Positions 30,591-38,399 of a DNA stretch of 64,000 nucleotides are shown here, piece after piece; the stretch's first letter is position 1; every line of letters starts with the position of its first letter. The notes below the pieces were generated by a model. It was not told where the DNA came from. It saw only the letters and a list, made by a program, of their open reading frames with translations, and did not search any database. Origin of the DNA: AC-32 sp963728765 (GTDB lineage: Bacteria > Actinomycetota > Thermoleophilia > Gaiellales > Gaiellaceae); contig CAVSKX010000001.1 in assembly GCA_963728765.1 (NCBI GenBank), forward strand, positions 682,001-746,000, given 5' to 3'. The position numbers and the translations under genes are program-made.

Positions 30591-31193
30591 ATGGAAGCCG
30601 GCACGGCAGGCATCACCACCGCGCAGCACCCGATCCGCCTGGTCAACCACGACGACCTGCACCGAAACCGACTCACGGTCTTCTTCCGCGCGATTCTCGC
30701 CATCCCGCTCCTCCTCTGGCTGGTCTTGTGGAGCGTGATCGCGTACCTCGCCTGGTTCGTGAACTGGTGGGCGACGCTGTTCATGGGCCGCTCCCCCGAA
30801 GGGCTGCACAACTTCCTCGCCACCTACCTCCGCTTCTGCACCCACGTGAGGGCCTACGCGTTCCTCATCGCGAACCCGTACCCGGGCTTCACCGGGACCG
30901 AGGGGACGTATCCGATCGACCTCGAGGTCGACCCGCCCGCGCGGCAGAACCGGTGGACGGTGTTCTTCCGCTCCATCCTCGCGATTCCGGCGCTGCTGCT
31001 CATGTACGTGCTCTCCGGCCTCTCGAACATCCTCGCGATCTTCAGCTGGTTCATCGCGCTGATCCTGGGACGCGTGCCCGAGGGCATCCGGAACTTCGCG
31101 GCACTCGCCTTGCGGATCGAGATACAGACGTTCGGGTACCTGATGCTGCTCACGGGGCGCTACCCGAGCTTCAACGTCGGGATCGAGTCCTAG
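30591..31193 (+). CDS. DUF4389 membrane protein
   Basis: A 200-residue membrane protein made of two similar halves. Each has RLTVFFRAILAIPLLLWLVL or RWTVFFRSILAIPALLLMYV, then a second helix with W.NW/SWFIALILGR and a PEG(L/I)HNF/RNFAA segment leading to a third amphipathic helix. This duplicated pattern is the DUF4389 family; function unknown. It probably shares a transcript with the PaaG-like gene. Confidence 0.8.
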   Translation: MEAGTAGITTAQHPIRLVNHDDLHRNRLTVFFRAILAIPLLLWLVLWSVIAYLAWFVNWWATLFMGRSPEGLHNFLATYLRFCTHVRAYAFLIANPYPGFTGTEGTYPIDLEVDPPARQNRWTVFFRSILAIPALLLMYVLSGLSNILAIFSWFIALILGRVPEGIRNFAALALRIEIQTFGYLMLLTGRYPSFNVGIES

Positions 31194-31201
31194 CCGAGTG
31201 G

Positions 31202-31471
31202 CTACCGGCGTCTGAGCTCGACCTCGAGGTCGCAGTCCAGGGCCTCGGCGATCCGCAGCAGGGTGTCGATCCGCGGCGGCCGGCCGCCGGACTCGAGACG
31301 TGCGATCGCCGACTGTGTCGTGCCCGTCAGCTCGGCGAGCTCCTGCTGGGAGAGCCCGTGCGCCTTGCGCTGCTCGGCGACCTGCTGCGCGATCTGCGCG
31401 AAGAACCAGCCCTGATCCCGGTCGACGTGCGCGAGCCGGGCGCGCAGCTTCTCGAAGGCGTCAGCGCTCAT
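31202..31471 (-). CDS. XRE-family HTH regulator
   Basis: An 89-residue Cro/C1-type DNA-binding protein. The HTH is HGLSQQELAELTGTTQSAIARLESGG at about residues 41-66, followed by RPPRIDTLLRIAEALDCDLEVELRR, the layout of HigA/MqsA-type antitoxins. No toxin gene lies beside it, so it may be an orphan regulator. ATG 31471 sits 12 bp after an unusually AT-rich -10 box, and the gene diverges from the secreted phosphatase gene across 62 bp. Confidence 0.82.
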   Translation of the reverse strand: MSADAFEKLRARLAHVDRDQGWFFAQIAQQVAEQRKAHGLSQQELAELTGTTQSAIARLESGGRPPRIDTLLRIAEALDCDLEVELRRR

Positions 31472-31483
31472 CGCGGACGTGCC

Positions 31484-31489
31484 ATAATA
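31484..31489 (-). promoter_or_regulatory. -10 box of the XRE gene
   Basis: TATTAT on the minus strand ends 12 bp before ATG 31471: the best -10 match in the window, in an AT-rich island between divergent genes. Confidence 0.55.
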
Positions 31490-31518
31490 GCAGATGTGCG
31501 ATACCAGGCGTTGTGGGC

Positions 31519-31524
31519 TAGATT
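31519..31524 (+). promoter_or_regulatory. -10-like box, leaderless start of phosphatase gene
   Basis: TAGATT ends 9 bp before GTG 31534. Confidence 0.5.
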
Positions 31525-31533
31525 GCGGCCGGG

Positions 31534-32859
31534 GTGGATGCACGAACGCTGGCCGTGGGCGCGGCGGTCATGGGCGCGACCGCGTTCTCCGCTGCTTGCC
31601 CTCAGGGTGCCTTGGCCGCTCTGCCCCAGCAGGTGTTCACGGCTGTTGCCGACGGTGCGGTGAGCGCAGGTGCGCCGTCGCCGGCCCGCGGGCGCACTCG
31701 TGCATTGCCACTTCGCGCCGCGCCTGCGAGCCGTGCGTACCTGCGCTTCCGCGTCGGGGCGCTTCGCGGCGGCGTCGCTTCCGCGACGCTGCGCGTCTTC
31801 GTCACCTCAGGGCAGGCGACGGTGCAGGTGCGCAAGCTCGCTAGTCGGCGCTGGAACGAGCGCACGCTCAGCTTCCGCACGGCGCCTGCGCTCGGCCCAG
31901 TCGTGGCGCGCGGCTCGGCCCGGCCCGGGTGGACGTCGTTCGACGTCAGTTCCGCGGTCGACGGCCCGGGGGTCGCGCAGCTCGCGCTCGTCGCGACCCG
32001 CGGCTCGCTCTCGGTCGCCTCGCGCGAGACGCGGTCGAAGCCACGTCTCAGGCTCGGGATCGCACCGCTCCTGCTCGCCGCAGGCGACATCGGCTCATGC
32101 AATTCCGGCGGCGACGAGGCGACGGCGGCGCTCCTCGAAGGGGTGCCGGCGACGATCGCTGCGCTCGGAGACCTCGCGTACCCGCGGGGCACGGCAGAGG
32201 ACTTCGCCTACTGCTACGACCCGAGCTGGGGCGTCTTCCGCGACCATACGCGCCCGGCCGTGGGCAACCACGACTTCGCCACGCCGTGGGCGGCTCCGTA
32301 CTTCGCCTACTGGGGCACGCTCGCCGGCCTCGCCGGTGCGGGCTACTACAGCTACGAGCTCGGCAGCTGGCACGTCGTCGTCCTCAACAGCAACTGCCGC
32401 TTCGTCCCCTGCCGCCCCGGGTCGCCCCAGGAGACCTGGCTGCGCACCGACCTCGCACAGCACCACGCGAAGTGCACGCTCGCCTACTTCCATCACCCGC
32501 TCTTCTCGTCGACGCGCGGGACGGCGACGCCGGCGGTGCAGCCGCTCTGGCAGGACCTGTACGCCGCGGGCGCGGACGTCGTGCTCAACGGCCACGCGCA
32601 CAACTACCAGCGCTTCGCGCCGCAGACGCCGCTGGGCGCCGCCGACCCGAAGCGCGGGATCCGCGAGTTCGTCGTCGGCACCGGCGGCAACAGCCACCAC
32701 CTCCTGGGACCGCCAATCGCGAACCAGCAGAACATGGACGACACGACGTTCGGCGTACTGCGGCTGATGCTGCTCGACACCGGCTACACCTGGGAGTTCC
32801 TGCCGCAGACGAACGGAGGCGGGCTCTTCACCGACTCGGGCGCCGGCGACTGCCATTAG
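31534..32859 (+). CDS. Secreted metallophosphoesterase with DNRLRE-like domain
   Basis: A 441-residue exported protein. The signal peptide (LAVGAAVMGATAFSAACPQGALA) is followed by a beta-sandwich of about 140 residues (AYLRFRVG, TLRVFVTSGQATVQVRKL, PGWTSFDVSSAV) resembling DNRLRE/CBM96 domains. From about residue 180 comes a calcineurin-like phosphatase: AAGDIGSC, ALGDLAYPRG, GNHDF, YFHHPLFSS and LNGHAHNYQRF, i.e. all metal-ligand motifs in order. Similar to secreted purple-acid-phosphatase-like enzymes; likely scavenges phosphate outside the cell. Stands alone. Confidence 0.85.
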   Translation: MDARTLAVGAAVMGATAFSAACPQGALAALPQQVFTAVADGAVSAGAPSPARGRTRALPLRAAPASRAYLRFRVGALRGGVASATLRVFVTSGQATVQVRKLASRRWNERTLSFRTAPALGPVVARGSARPGWTSFDVSSAVDGPGVAQLALVATRGSLSVASRETRSKPRLRLGIAPLLLAAGDIGSCNSGGDEATAALLEGVPATIAALGDLAYPRGTAEDFAYCYDPSWGVFRDHTRPAVGNHDFATPWAAPYFAYWGTLAGLAGAGYYSYELGSWHVVVLNSNCRFVPCRPGSPQETWLRTDLAQHHAKCTLAYFHHPLFSSTRGTATPAVQPLWQDLYAAGADVVLNGHAHNYQRFAPQTPLGAADPKRGIREFVVGTGGNSHHLLGPPIANQQNMDDTTFGVLRLMLLDTGYTWEFLPQTNGGGLFTDSGAGDCH

Positions 32860-32979
32860 CGGCCGCAAAAATCCTGACGCGGGGTCTCGAACAGCTGGAT
32901 CTCGCTCCAGCCGTGACCAGCCTGGCGTGGCCAGGAGTGGGCGGTTCGAGCTTCGACATGGCCAGCAGAAAGCGGCGCC
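32860..32979. other. Convergent gap with two hairpins
   Basis: About 120 bp between the phosphatase and paaD 3' ends. Dyads: CTGGA (32895)/TCCAG (32906) and CCTGGC-GTG-GCCAGG (32921-32935). Probably a bidirectional terminator; no gene is seen. Confidence 0.45.
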
Positions 32980-33552
32980 CTAGATCGTCTTGAACTGCTC
33001 GAACGGCTGCCTGCAGTCACGGCAGTAGCGGAGCGAGCGGCACGGAGTCGGGCCGAAGATGTTCTCGAGCGCCGTATCGCGCGAGCCACAGTACGGGCAG
33101 CGGAAGCCGTTCGACTGCAGCTGCACCAGCGTGGGTCCCGTCGCCGACCGCTCCCCAGAGGCGGCGCTTGCGACGCCGTCTGAGAGGGCACGCGGTTCAT
33201 CCGCGGGCCCGTTTCCGCGTCGCTCCCACGCGGAGCGTGGGGGCGGCGGTGCGAAGCCCGCGGCGCGGAGCTTCTCGCGGCCCTCCGCCGTGATGCGGTC
33301 GGTCGACCAGGAGTCGTCGAGCACGACCTCGACCTCCGGCTCCGCGCCGAGCCGGGCGATGCGCTCGGCAATCTGATCGCGCATCACCTCGAGCGCGGGA
33401 CACCCGAGGAACGTCGGCGTGAACTCGACATGGACGTGCCCATCCTCGACGCGCACGTCGCGCACGACACCGAGGTCGACGACCGAGATCACGGGGATCT
33501 CGGGGTCCGGCACCTCCGCGAGCGCCTCCCAGACCTCAGCTTCGGTTACCAC
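32980..33552 (-). CDS. paaD: Phenylacetyl-CoA epoxidase subunit PaaD
   Basis: A 190-residue protein needed to assemble the phenylacetyl-CoA epoxidase. The N-terminal MIP18/DUF59-type domain (AEVPDPEIPVISVVDLGVVRDV, then FTPTFLGCPALEVMRDQI) is followed by a Pro/Gly-rich linker and a zinc ribbon: CPYCGSRDTALENIFGPTPC with YCRDCRQPFEQF. This is the PaaD/PaaJ layout. GTG 33552 overlaps the paaC stop by 7 bp. Last gene of paaABCD; the reductase gene paaE is not adjacent. Confidence 0.92.
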   Translation of the reverse strand: MVTEAEVWEALAEVPDPEIPVISVVDLGVVRDVRVEDGHVHVEFTPTFLGCPALEVMRDQIAERIARLGAEPEVEVVLDDSWSTDRITAEGREKLRAAGFAPPPPRSAWERRGNGPADEPRALSDGVASAASGERSATGPTLVQLQSNGFRCPYCGSRDTALENIFGPTPCRSLRYCRDCRQPFEQFKTI

Positions 33553-34118
33553 ACCGTCCCCGCCGGCTGCGAGCGGCGCACGCTCGTCATCTCCTCCCAG
33601 AGCGGTGCAAGCTCGGCGGTGTGTCCGTCCCGCCGGTCGACCAGCGGCCGCAGCTCCTCCAGCGCCTCGACGTACCGCGGCTCGTCCTTCAGCCGCTCGT
33701 GCCACATCTCGGCATGCAGCCGGTGGTAGGCCTCCTCGCGGTCGATCTTCGCCGCGAGGCCGGCGACCTCCGCATCGTCGGAGGCCTTCAGCCGCTCGAG
33801 CCGCTCGGCGTCGGCCTGCTCGTAGAGCACGTGCCGTGCAATCGTCCGCTCCCACTCCGGCAGCCGCAGCTCGACCAGCTCGCAGCAGCGGTACTCCTCG
33901 GGCTTCCGGTCGAAGGCGAGCTCGTCCGCGGAGGTGCCGAGGTCGCGCGCGGCCAGCTCGTACAGCGCTCGCGCGTGCCCGATCTCGTTCTGCGCGATGG
34001 ACGAGAACGCGACGTCCTCCTCCAGGAACGGCGCGATTCCGGTCCACTCGGAATCGCGCCAGCCGAGGATCAGCTCGTCGTCAGCGATCTCCAGCAGCAG
34101 CTCGGCTCGTGCCGGCAC
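33546..34118 (-). CDS. paaC: Phenylacetyl-CoA epoxidase subunit PaaC
   Basis: A 190-residue structural, ferritin-like subunit that pairs with PaaA. Helical throughout: ELILGWRDSEWTGIAPFLEEDVAFSSIAQNEIGHARALYEL has the typical four-helix pattern, and REEAYHRLHAEMWHERL is the later helix. Shorter than the E. coli protein (~248). It overlaps the paaB 3' end by 38 bp and paaD by 7 bp, consistent with translational coupling in one operon. Confidence 0.9.
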   Translation of the reverse strand: MPARAELLLEIADDELILGWRDSEWTGIAPFLEEDVAFSSIAQNEIGHARALYELAARDLGTSADELAFDRKPEEYRCCELVELRLPEWERTIARHVLYEQADAERLERLKASDDAEVAGLAAKIDREEAYHRLHAEMWHERLKDEPRYVEALEELRPLVDRRDGHTAELAPLWEEMTSVRRSQPAGTVW

Positions 34119-34374
34119 GCTCGCGCGCCTCCCTCAGCTTCTCCTTGAGCGGATACCCGTCGACCCGGTGGTAGTTCCGGTTCAGCTCGTCGACGAAGTC
34201 GTCGATGCGCATCACCGACTCCCGGGCGACCACCCAGAGCGCGACCGACTCGCCGCGCCGGCCGTACTGCTCGCGTGCATACGCCTCGGCGAAGCGCTCG
34301 TCGGCGGCCTCGATCGAGCCGGCGTGCTGGAACGCCTGGCCCTTCCGCTCTTGCCTGAAGACCTCGTAGATCAC
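34081..34374 (-). CDS. paaB: Phenylacetyl-CoA epoxidase subunit PaaB
   Basis: A 97-residue subunit bridging PaaA-PaaC pairs. It starts VIYEVFRQERKGQAFQHAG, followed by AYAREQYGRRGESVALWVVAR, the standard PaaB sequence. GTG 34374 overlaps the paaA stop as GTGA. The catalytic role is structural; no active-site residues are expected. Confidence 0.92.
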   Translation of the reverse strand: MIYEVFRQERKGQAFQHAGSIEAADERFAEAYAREQYGRRGESVALWVVARESVMRIDDFVDELNRNYHRVDGYPLKEKLREARERAGTSRAAAGDR

Positions 34375-35267
34375 GCGGCCAAGAGAACCGAGCGAACCCA
34401 GGCCGAGTTTTCTCGCGCCTGGCGCCGCAGGTCGAGCCGGTCTCCGGTCTTCGGCCCGTGGCCCGTGACGACCGACCGAAGCTCGTCCCAGTCCGGCTCG
34501 GTGTAGTGCCAGCGGCCGGTCTCCTCGTCCTTGCCGAGCTTCGGGTCGGGCACCGTGAGGCCGAGCTCCCAGATCTGCGGGACGTAGCCGTCGAGGAACT
34601 GCTGCCGCGCCTCGTCGTTGCCCTGGCTCTTGATCCGCCAGACGACCATCGGGTCCTCGTCCGCCGGAATCGGGTTGCCGTGGAACTGCATCAGCGGGCC
34701 CCACCAGCGGGTGAGCGCCTCCTGCACCAGCTCGCGCTGGTCGTCGGTCCCGTTCATCAGCGTGAGCACGACGTCGCGGCCGTGGAGGATGTGGAACGAC
34801 TCCTCCCAGCAGATCTTCTTCATGATCCGCGCGTAAGGCGCGTACGAGCACTTCAGCAGCGCCTTCTGGCTGATGATCGCCGCCGCGTCGACGAGCCACG
34901 CGATCACGCCGACGTCGCCCCACGTCTTGGTCGGGTAGTGGAAGACGTTGTGGAACTTGCTCTTGCCCGAGATCAGGTCGTCGAGACACTCCTCGCGCGA
35001 TTTGCCGAGGTCCTCGACCACGCGGTAGATCAGCTGCGCGTGGCCGACCTCGTCCTGCACCTTGGCGGTGAGGGCGAGCTTCCGCTGCAGGGTCGGGGCG
35101 CGCAGGATCCACTCGCGCTCGGGCAGCACGCCCATCAGCTCCGAGTTGCCGTGCATCTCGATGAACTTGCGCAGCCGTGCGCGGTACTCGTCAGGCATCC
35201 AGTCGGTCGCCTCGACCTGGCCGCCGTCCTGCACGTACTCGAGGAATCCCTGCTCGCGCTGCTCCAT
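34371..35267 (-). CDS. paaA: Phenylacetyl-CoA epoxidase catalytic subunit PaaA
   Basis: A 298-residue di-iron monooxygenase subunit that epoxidises the ring of phenylacetyl-CoA. The carboxylate-bridged di-iron motifs are VQDEVGHAQL (helix 3) and CWEESFHILHGRD; substrate-site segments SGKSKFHNVFHYPTKTWGD and WWGPLMQFHG are conserved. Length is normal. First gene of paaABCD, divergent from a dehydrogenase gene across 41 bp that contain a PaaR-like operator, so expression is probably induced by phenylacetyl-CoA. Confidence 0.94.
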   Translation of the reverse strand: MEQREQGFLEYVQDGGQVEATDWMPDEYRARLRKFIEMHGNSELMGVLPEREWILRAPTLQRKLALTAKVQDEVGHAQLIYRVVEDLGKSREECLDDLISGKSKFHNVFHYPTKTWGDVGVIAWLVDAAAIISQKALLKCSYAPYARIMKKICWEESFHILHGRDVVLTLMNGTDDQRELVQEALTRWWGPLMQFHGNPIPADEDPMVVWRIKSQGNDEARQQFLDGYVPQIWELGLTVPDPKLGKDEETGRWHYTEPDWDELRSVVTGHGPKTGDRLDLRRQARENSAWVRSVLLAA

Positions 35268-35282
35268 GCGGCGCCTCCCAAC

Positions 35283-35296
35283 CGAACGATCGTTAG
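35283..35296. promoter_or_regulatory. PaaR-type operator in the paaA/dehydrogenase gap
   Basis: CGAACGATCGTTAG fits the CNAACGNNCGTTNG consensus I recall for the Thermus thermophilus PaaR repressor, with a perfect 10-bp dyad AACGATCGTT. It lies between the divergent starts of paaA and the dehydrogenase-tetR pair and overlaps the -10-like box of the latter, as expected for an autoregulated repressor. Confidence 0.75.
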
Positions 35297-35299
35297 GGT
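35294..35299 (+). promoter_or_regulatory. -10-like box, leaderless start of dehydrogenase
   Basis: TAGGGT ends 9 bp before GTG 35309 and overlaps the right half of the operator dyad. Confidence 0.5.
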
Positions 35300-35308
35300 G
35301 GCAGTGTA

Positions 35309-36064
35309 GTGGCTGTGGAGACGATCGGCGTGCTCCACCCCGGCGAGATGGGAGCCGCGGTGGCGGCAGTCCTGCGCGGGCAGGGCCGGCGGGTCGTCTG
35401 GGCCTCGGAGGGCCGTAGCGCGGAGACGCGCGGGCGCGCCGAGGCGGCCGGGCTCGGCGACGTCGGAATTCCCGCAGAGGTCGCCCGCAACGGCGTCATC
35501 TTCTCCATCTGCCCGCCGCACGCCGCGCTGGAGGTCGCTCGCTCGCTGGGACCGTTCGAGGGGCTGTACGTGGACGCGAACGCGGTCTCGCCGGCCACGG
35601 CACAGGAGGTGGCGGAGGTCGTCCGCTCAGCGGGGGGCCGCTTCGTCGACGGCGGGATCGTCGGGTCGCCTCCGCGCGAGGCCGGCTCGACGCGGCTCTA
35701 CCTCTCCGGCGACGAGGCGGACACGGTGGCGGAGCTGTTCGCGGGCTCGGTGCTCGACGCGCGAGTCGTCCCGAACGCCTCGGCGGTCAAGATGGCCTAC
35801 GCCGCCTGGACGAAAGGGTCCGCCGCGATGCTGCTCGCCATCCGCGAGCTCGCGCGGCGCGAGGGTGTCGAGGAGGCGCTGCTGGAGGAGTGGGCCCTCT
35901 CCCAGCCCGCGCTGCCCGACCGGCACGCGCGGGCGGAGCGCTCGGCGGAGGCGAAGGGTTGGCGCTGGGTCGGCGAGATGGAGGAGATCGCCGCGAGCTT
36001 CGAGGCCGACGGCCTCCCGGGCGGCTTCCATCGCGCGGCCGCCGAGGTCTACCGCCGCCGATGA
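35309..36064 (+). CDS. NAD(P)-binding dehydrogenase with DUF1932
   Basis: A 251-residue beta-hydroxyacid-dehydrogenase-like protein. The Rossmann motif is IGVLHPGEMGAAVAAVLRG at the N-terminus; YVDANAVSPATAQEVA and FVDGGIVGSPPREAGSTRLYLSG follow, and the conserved Lys lies in NASAVKMAYAAWTKGSAAML, the start of the C-terminal DUF1932 domain. Substrate unknown. It shares a transcript with the TetR gene (ATGA overlap) and is under the PaaR-like operator, hinting at a role near aromatic-acid metabolism. Confidence 0.8.
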   Translation: MAVETIGVLHPGEMGAAVAAVLRGQGRRVVWASEGRSAETRGRAEAAGLGDVGIPAEVARNGVIFSICPPHAALEVARSLGPFEGLYVDANAVSPATAQEVAEVVRSAGGRFVDGGIVGSPPREAGSTRLYLSGDEADTVAELFAGSVLDARVVPNASAVKMAYAAWTKGSAAMLLAIRELARREGVEEALLEEWALSQPALPDRHARAERSAEAKGWRWVGEMEEIAASFEADGLPGGFHRAAAEVYRRR

Positions 36065-36636
36065 GCGCGCGCCGCGAGGAGCTGATCCGCCAGGCCGCGC
36101 GCCTGTTCGCGCAGAAGGGCTACCACGGAACCTCGATCGGCGAGATCGCCGAAGCGCTCGGCGTCCAGAAGGGGTCGCTCTACGCGCACATCGAGTCGAA
36201 GCAGGACCTGCTCTACGAGACGATGGCCGAGGGGGCGCGCGCCTTCCACGGCGGCCTCGACGCGATCGACGACTCGCTGCGGCCGGCGGAGAAGATCCGG
36301 CTCGCGCTGCGCTCGCACCTGCGGGTCGTCGCCGACCAGCTCGACGTGGCCACGGTCTTCATCCAGGAGTGGCGGTACCTCGAGGGTGAGCGGCGCGAGG
36401 AGATCGTCGGCGAGCGCCGGCGCTACGAGGAGCGGATTCGCGGGCTGTTCCGCGAGGGCCGCGAGCTGGGCGAGCTGCGCAGCGACCTCGACGACGCGAC
36501 CGCCGCGCTCCTCGCGCTGTCCGCCTCGAACTGGGCCTACACGTGGCTGCGGCCGGGTGCGGACACCGACGAGCTCGCCGATCGCTTCTTCGAGCTGCTG
36601 CTGAACGGCATGCGCGGCTACGCGACTCCCGATTGA
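36061..36636 (+). CDS. TetR-family repressor, probable PaaR
   Basis: A 191-residue TetR protein. The HTH is GTSIGEIAEALGVQKGSLYAHIESKQDLLYE at about residues 23-53; the remainder is the helical ligand-binding domain. ATG 36061 overlaps the stop of the dehydrogenase gene. The operator-like dyad upstream of that gene matches the Thermus PaaR pattern, and the other side drives paaABCD, so this is most likely the phenylacetyl-CoA-responsive repressor. That is inference from context; the ligand pocket cannot be read. The 3' end overlaps the convergent RNA-ligase-like gene by 19 bp. Confidence 0.85.
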   Translation: MSARREELIRQAARLFAQKGYHGTSIGEIAEALGVQKGSLYAHIESKQDLLYETMAEGARAFHGGLDAIDDSLRPAEKIRLALRSHLRVVADQLDVATVFIQEWRYLEGERREEIVGERRRYEERIRGLFREGRELGELRSDLDDATAALLALSASNWAYTWLRPGADTDELADRFFELLLNGMRGYATPD

Positions 36637-37139
36637 TCGGCGAGCGGCAGGCGGGTGTGCTCGCGCCAGCGGCCGTCGTCGCCCTCCACGAAGAGGCTCG
36701 CGGCGCCGACACGCTGACGGATCGGCAGCCGCGGCTCGACCTCGGACGCGATCGAGTCCAGCAGGCTCGCGTCCTTGGATTCCGCGACCGTCAGGTGCGG
36801 GATCACGATTTCGTGCACGCCCTCGTACGGCTGGTGCTCGGGCCAGGCGGCGGTAACGGCCTCGGTCAGCCGGAGAAAGCATTCGGCGGGCTCGGGGTCC
36901 AGGTAGAGGAGGTCGGGGAACCGGGCGGTGCGGGCGAACGTGGCGTCGAACGCCTCGTGCCCCGCGACGAGCTCCGCCAGCCGCGGCTCGGCCTCCGTCA
37001 GCTCCGCGCGCGGCACGAACGGGTAGAGGATCGTCACGTGCGCAGGCAGCCCCAGCGGCGCGTCGTAGGTGTGGGCGCGCCGCCACCCTCCGACCACCGG
37101 CTCGGCCTCGGGCACGTGCACGACCACGGCCGAGGTCAC
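36618..37139 (-). CDS. 2'-5' RNA ligase/cyclic phosphodiesterase family protein
   Basis: A 173-residue two-histidine (2H) phosphoesterase-fold protein. The two H-x-T motifs are HVTILYPF (about residue 35) and HLTVAE (about residue 120). Members open 2',3'-cyclic phosphates or ligate RNA in vitro; the physiological substrate is unknown. GTG 37139 overlaps the VOC gene stop as GTGA, so the pair is co-translated. Confidence 0.82.
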   Translation of the reverse strand: MTSAVVVHVPEAEPVVGGWRRAHTYDAPLGLPAHVTILYPFVPRAELTEAEPRLAELVAGHEAFDATFARTARFPDLLYLDPEPAECFLRLTEAVTAAWPEHQPYEGVHEIVIPHLTVAESKDASLLDSIASEVEPRLPIRQRVGAASLFVEGDDGRWREHTRLPLADQSGVA

Positions 37140-37486
37140 GGCCGCCGCGGGTCGTCGCTGCCGCGGTAGGTGATCGCCTCCAGCAGGTGGCCGTCCGGGT
37201 CGCGGAAGAACAGCCCGGTTGCGATCCCGTGATCGCGCTCTCGCCACTCGACTCCGGCCTCGTCGAGGCACTGCTTGATGCGCTCCCGCTCCTCCTCGTC
37301 GACTCGCACCCCCACGTGCTCGTCCGGGCCGCCTTGCTCGTGGAAGGCGAAGCCGGTGTTCCCGACGTAGGCCATCACGGGATGGCCCTCCGTCCTCACG
37401 ATCCGCGCTCCGAAGACGCGCTCGTAGAAGGCCGCGGCCGCGTCCGGGTCCGAACTCGCGAAGGCCGCGTGGTCGAGCCGTGGCAT
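37136..37486 (-). CDS. VOC/glyoxalase-family protein
   Basis: A 116-residue vicinal-oxygen-chelate protein with two beta-alpha-beta-beta-beta modules. Likely metal ligands are His in LDHAAFASSDPDAAAAFYE, His in GPDEHVGVRV and Glu in GHLLEAITYRG. Probably a lyase or dioxygenase-like enzyme; substrate unknown. ATG 37486 lies 7 bp from a CATACT box on the minus strand, and the region overlaps the divergent start of the lipid kinase gene. Confidence 0.82.
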   Translation of the reverse strand: MPRLDHAAFASSDPDAAAAFYERVFGARIVRTEGHPVMAYVGNTGFAFHEQGGPDEHVGVRVDEEERERIKQCLDEAGVEWRERDHGIATGLFFRDPDGHLLEAITYRGSDDPRRP

Positions 37487-37496
37487 GCTCGCAAGT

Positions 37497-38390
37497 ATGG
37501 ATGGCTCCGTCGCCCTGATCGTGAACCCGTTCGCCAGCGCGGTCAGCGAGGACCGGGTGCGGGCGGTCGAGGAAGAGCTCTCGCGCGCCGGGACGGTGCG
37601 AACGGTGTTGACCGAGCGGGCGGGCCACGGGGTCGACCTCGCCGCCGCGGCCCCGGAGGAGGCGGTGGTCGTCTACTCCGGCGACGGCGGGTTCAACGAG
37701 GTGCTGAACGGTGTGCGCGACGGCGCGCTGCTCGGCTTCCTGCCCGGAGGCGGGACGAACGTGCTGCCGCGGGCGCTCGGGCTTCCGCGGGACGCGACGG
37801 CCGCGGCGCGGCAGGTCGCCGACGCGCTCGAGCAGGGGCGCACGCGGACGATCTCGCTCGGTCGGGTGAACGGGCGCCGCTTCTCCTTCGCCGCGGGCGT
37901 CGGCCTCGATGCCGAGCTCATCCGGAGCGTCGACGCACTCGGGCGACGCGCCGACGGGAAGCGGCCGGGCGACTTCGCCTTCGTCGCTGCCGCGATGCAC
38001 CTTCTCCTCGACCGGCGCGCGCACTTCGAGCCGGAACTCGAGATACGCGGTCACGGCCGGGCCGCCTTCGCCCTGGTCGCGAAGACGGACCCGTACAGCT
38101 TCGTCGGGACGCTTCCGCTGCACGTCGCGCCGGAGGCGCGCTTCGAGCTCGGGCTGGACGTCGTCGCGCCGGAGCGCGTCACCCCCTCGACGATCCCGCG
38201 CCTGCTGCGCTACATCTTCACCGGCCGGGGCCAGCAGGAGGCGGACGACGTCGTGTACGCGCACGACCTCGACCGCCTCGAGATCGCCTGCGACCGGCCG
38301 CTTGCGCTCCAGGCCGACGGCGAGGATCTCGGCGACGTCGACCAGGCGGTGTTCGAGGCCGAGCGGAGCGCTGCTCGCGTGCTCATCTAG
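37497..38390 (+). CDS. Diacylglycerol-kinase-type lipid kinase
   Basis: A 297-residue DAGK_cat-family kinase. LIVNPFASAVS opens the fold; VVYSGDGGFNEVLNGVRDG carries the nucleotide-binding GDGGFNE motif and FLPGGGTNVLPRALG the second glycine-rich loop. The C-terminal domain includes ALQADGEDLGD, the typical end. Likely phosphorylates a lipid such as diacylglycerol or a related long-chain base. ATG 37497 is used because the conserved strand follows directly. Confidence 0.87.
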   Translation: MDGSVALIVNPFASAVSEDRVRAVEEELSRAGTVRTVLTERAGHGVDLAAAAPEEAVVVYSGDGGFNEVLNGVRDGALLGFLPGGGTNVLPRALGLPRDATAAARQVADALEQGRTRTISLGRVNGRRFSFAAGVGLDAELIRSVDALGRRADGKRPGDFAFVAAAMHLLLDRRAHFEPELEIRGHGRAAFALVAKTDPYSFVGTLPLHVAPEARFELGLDVVAPERVTPSTIPRLLRYIFTGRGQQEADDVVYAHDLDRLEIACDRPLALQADGEDLGDVDQAVFEAERSAARVLI

Positions 38391-38393
38391 GGT
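38388..38393 (+). promoter_or_regulatory. -10-like box, leaderless start of DUF4129 gene
   Basis: TAGGGT overlaps the stop codon of the lipid kinase and ends 6 bp before GTG 38400. Confidence 0.45.
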
Positions 38394-38399
38394 TTCGTC

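Noticed and set aside
31202..31543. Toxin-antitoxin pair around the XRE regulator
   Set aside because: No RelE/HigB-like frame lies on either side; the regulator stands alone.
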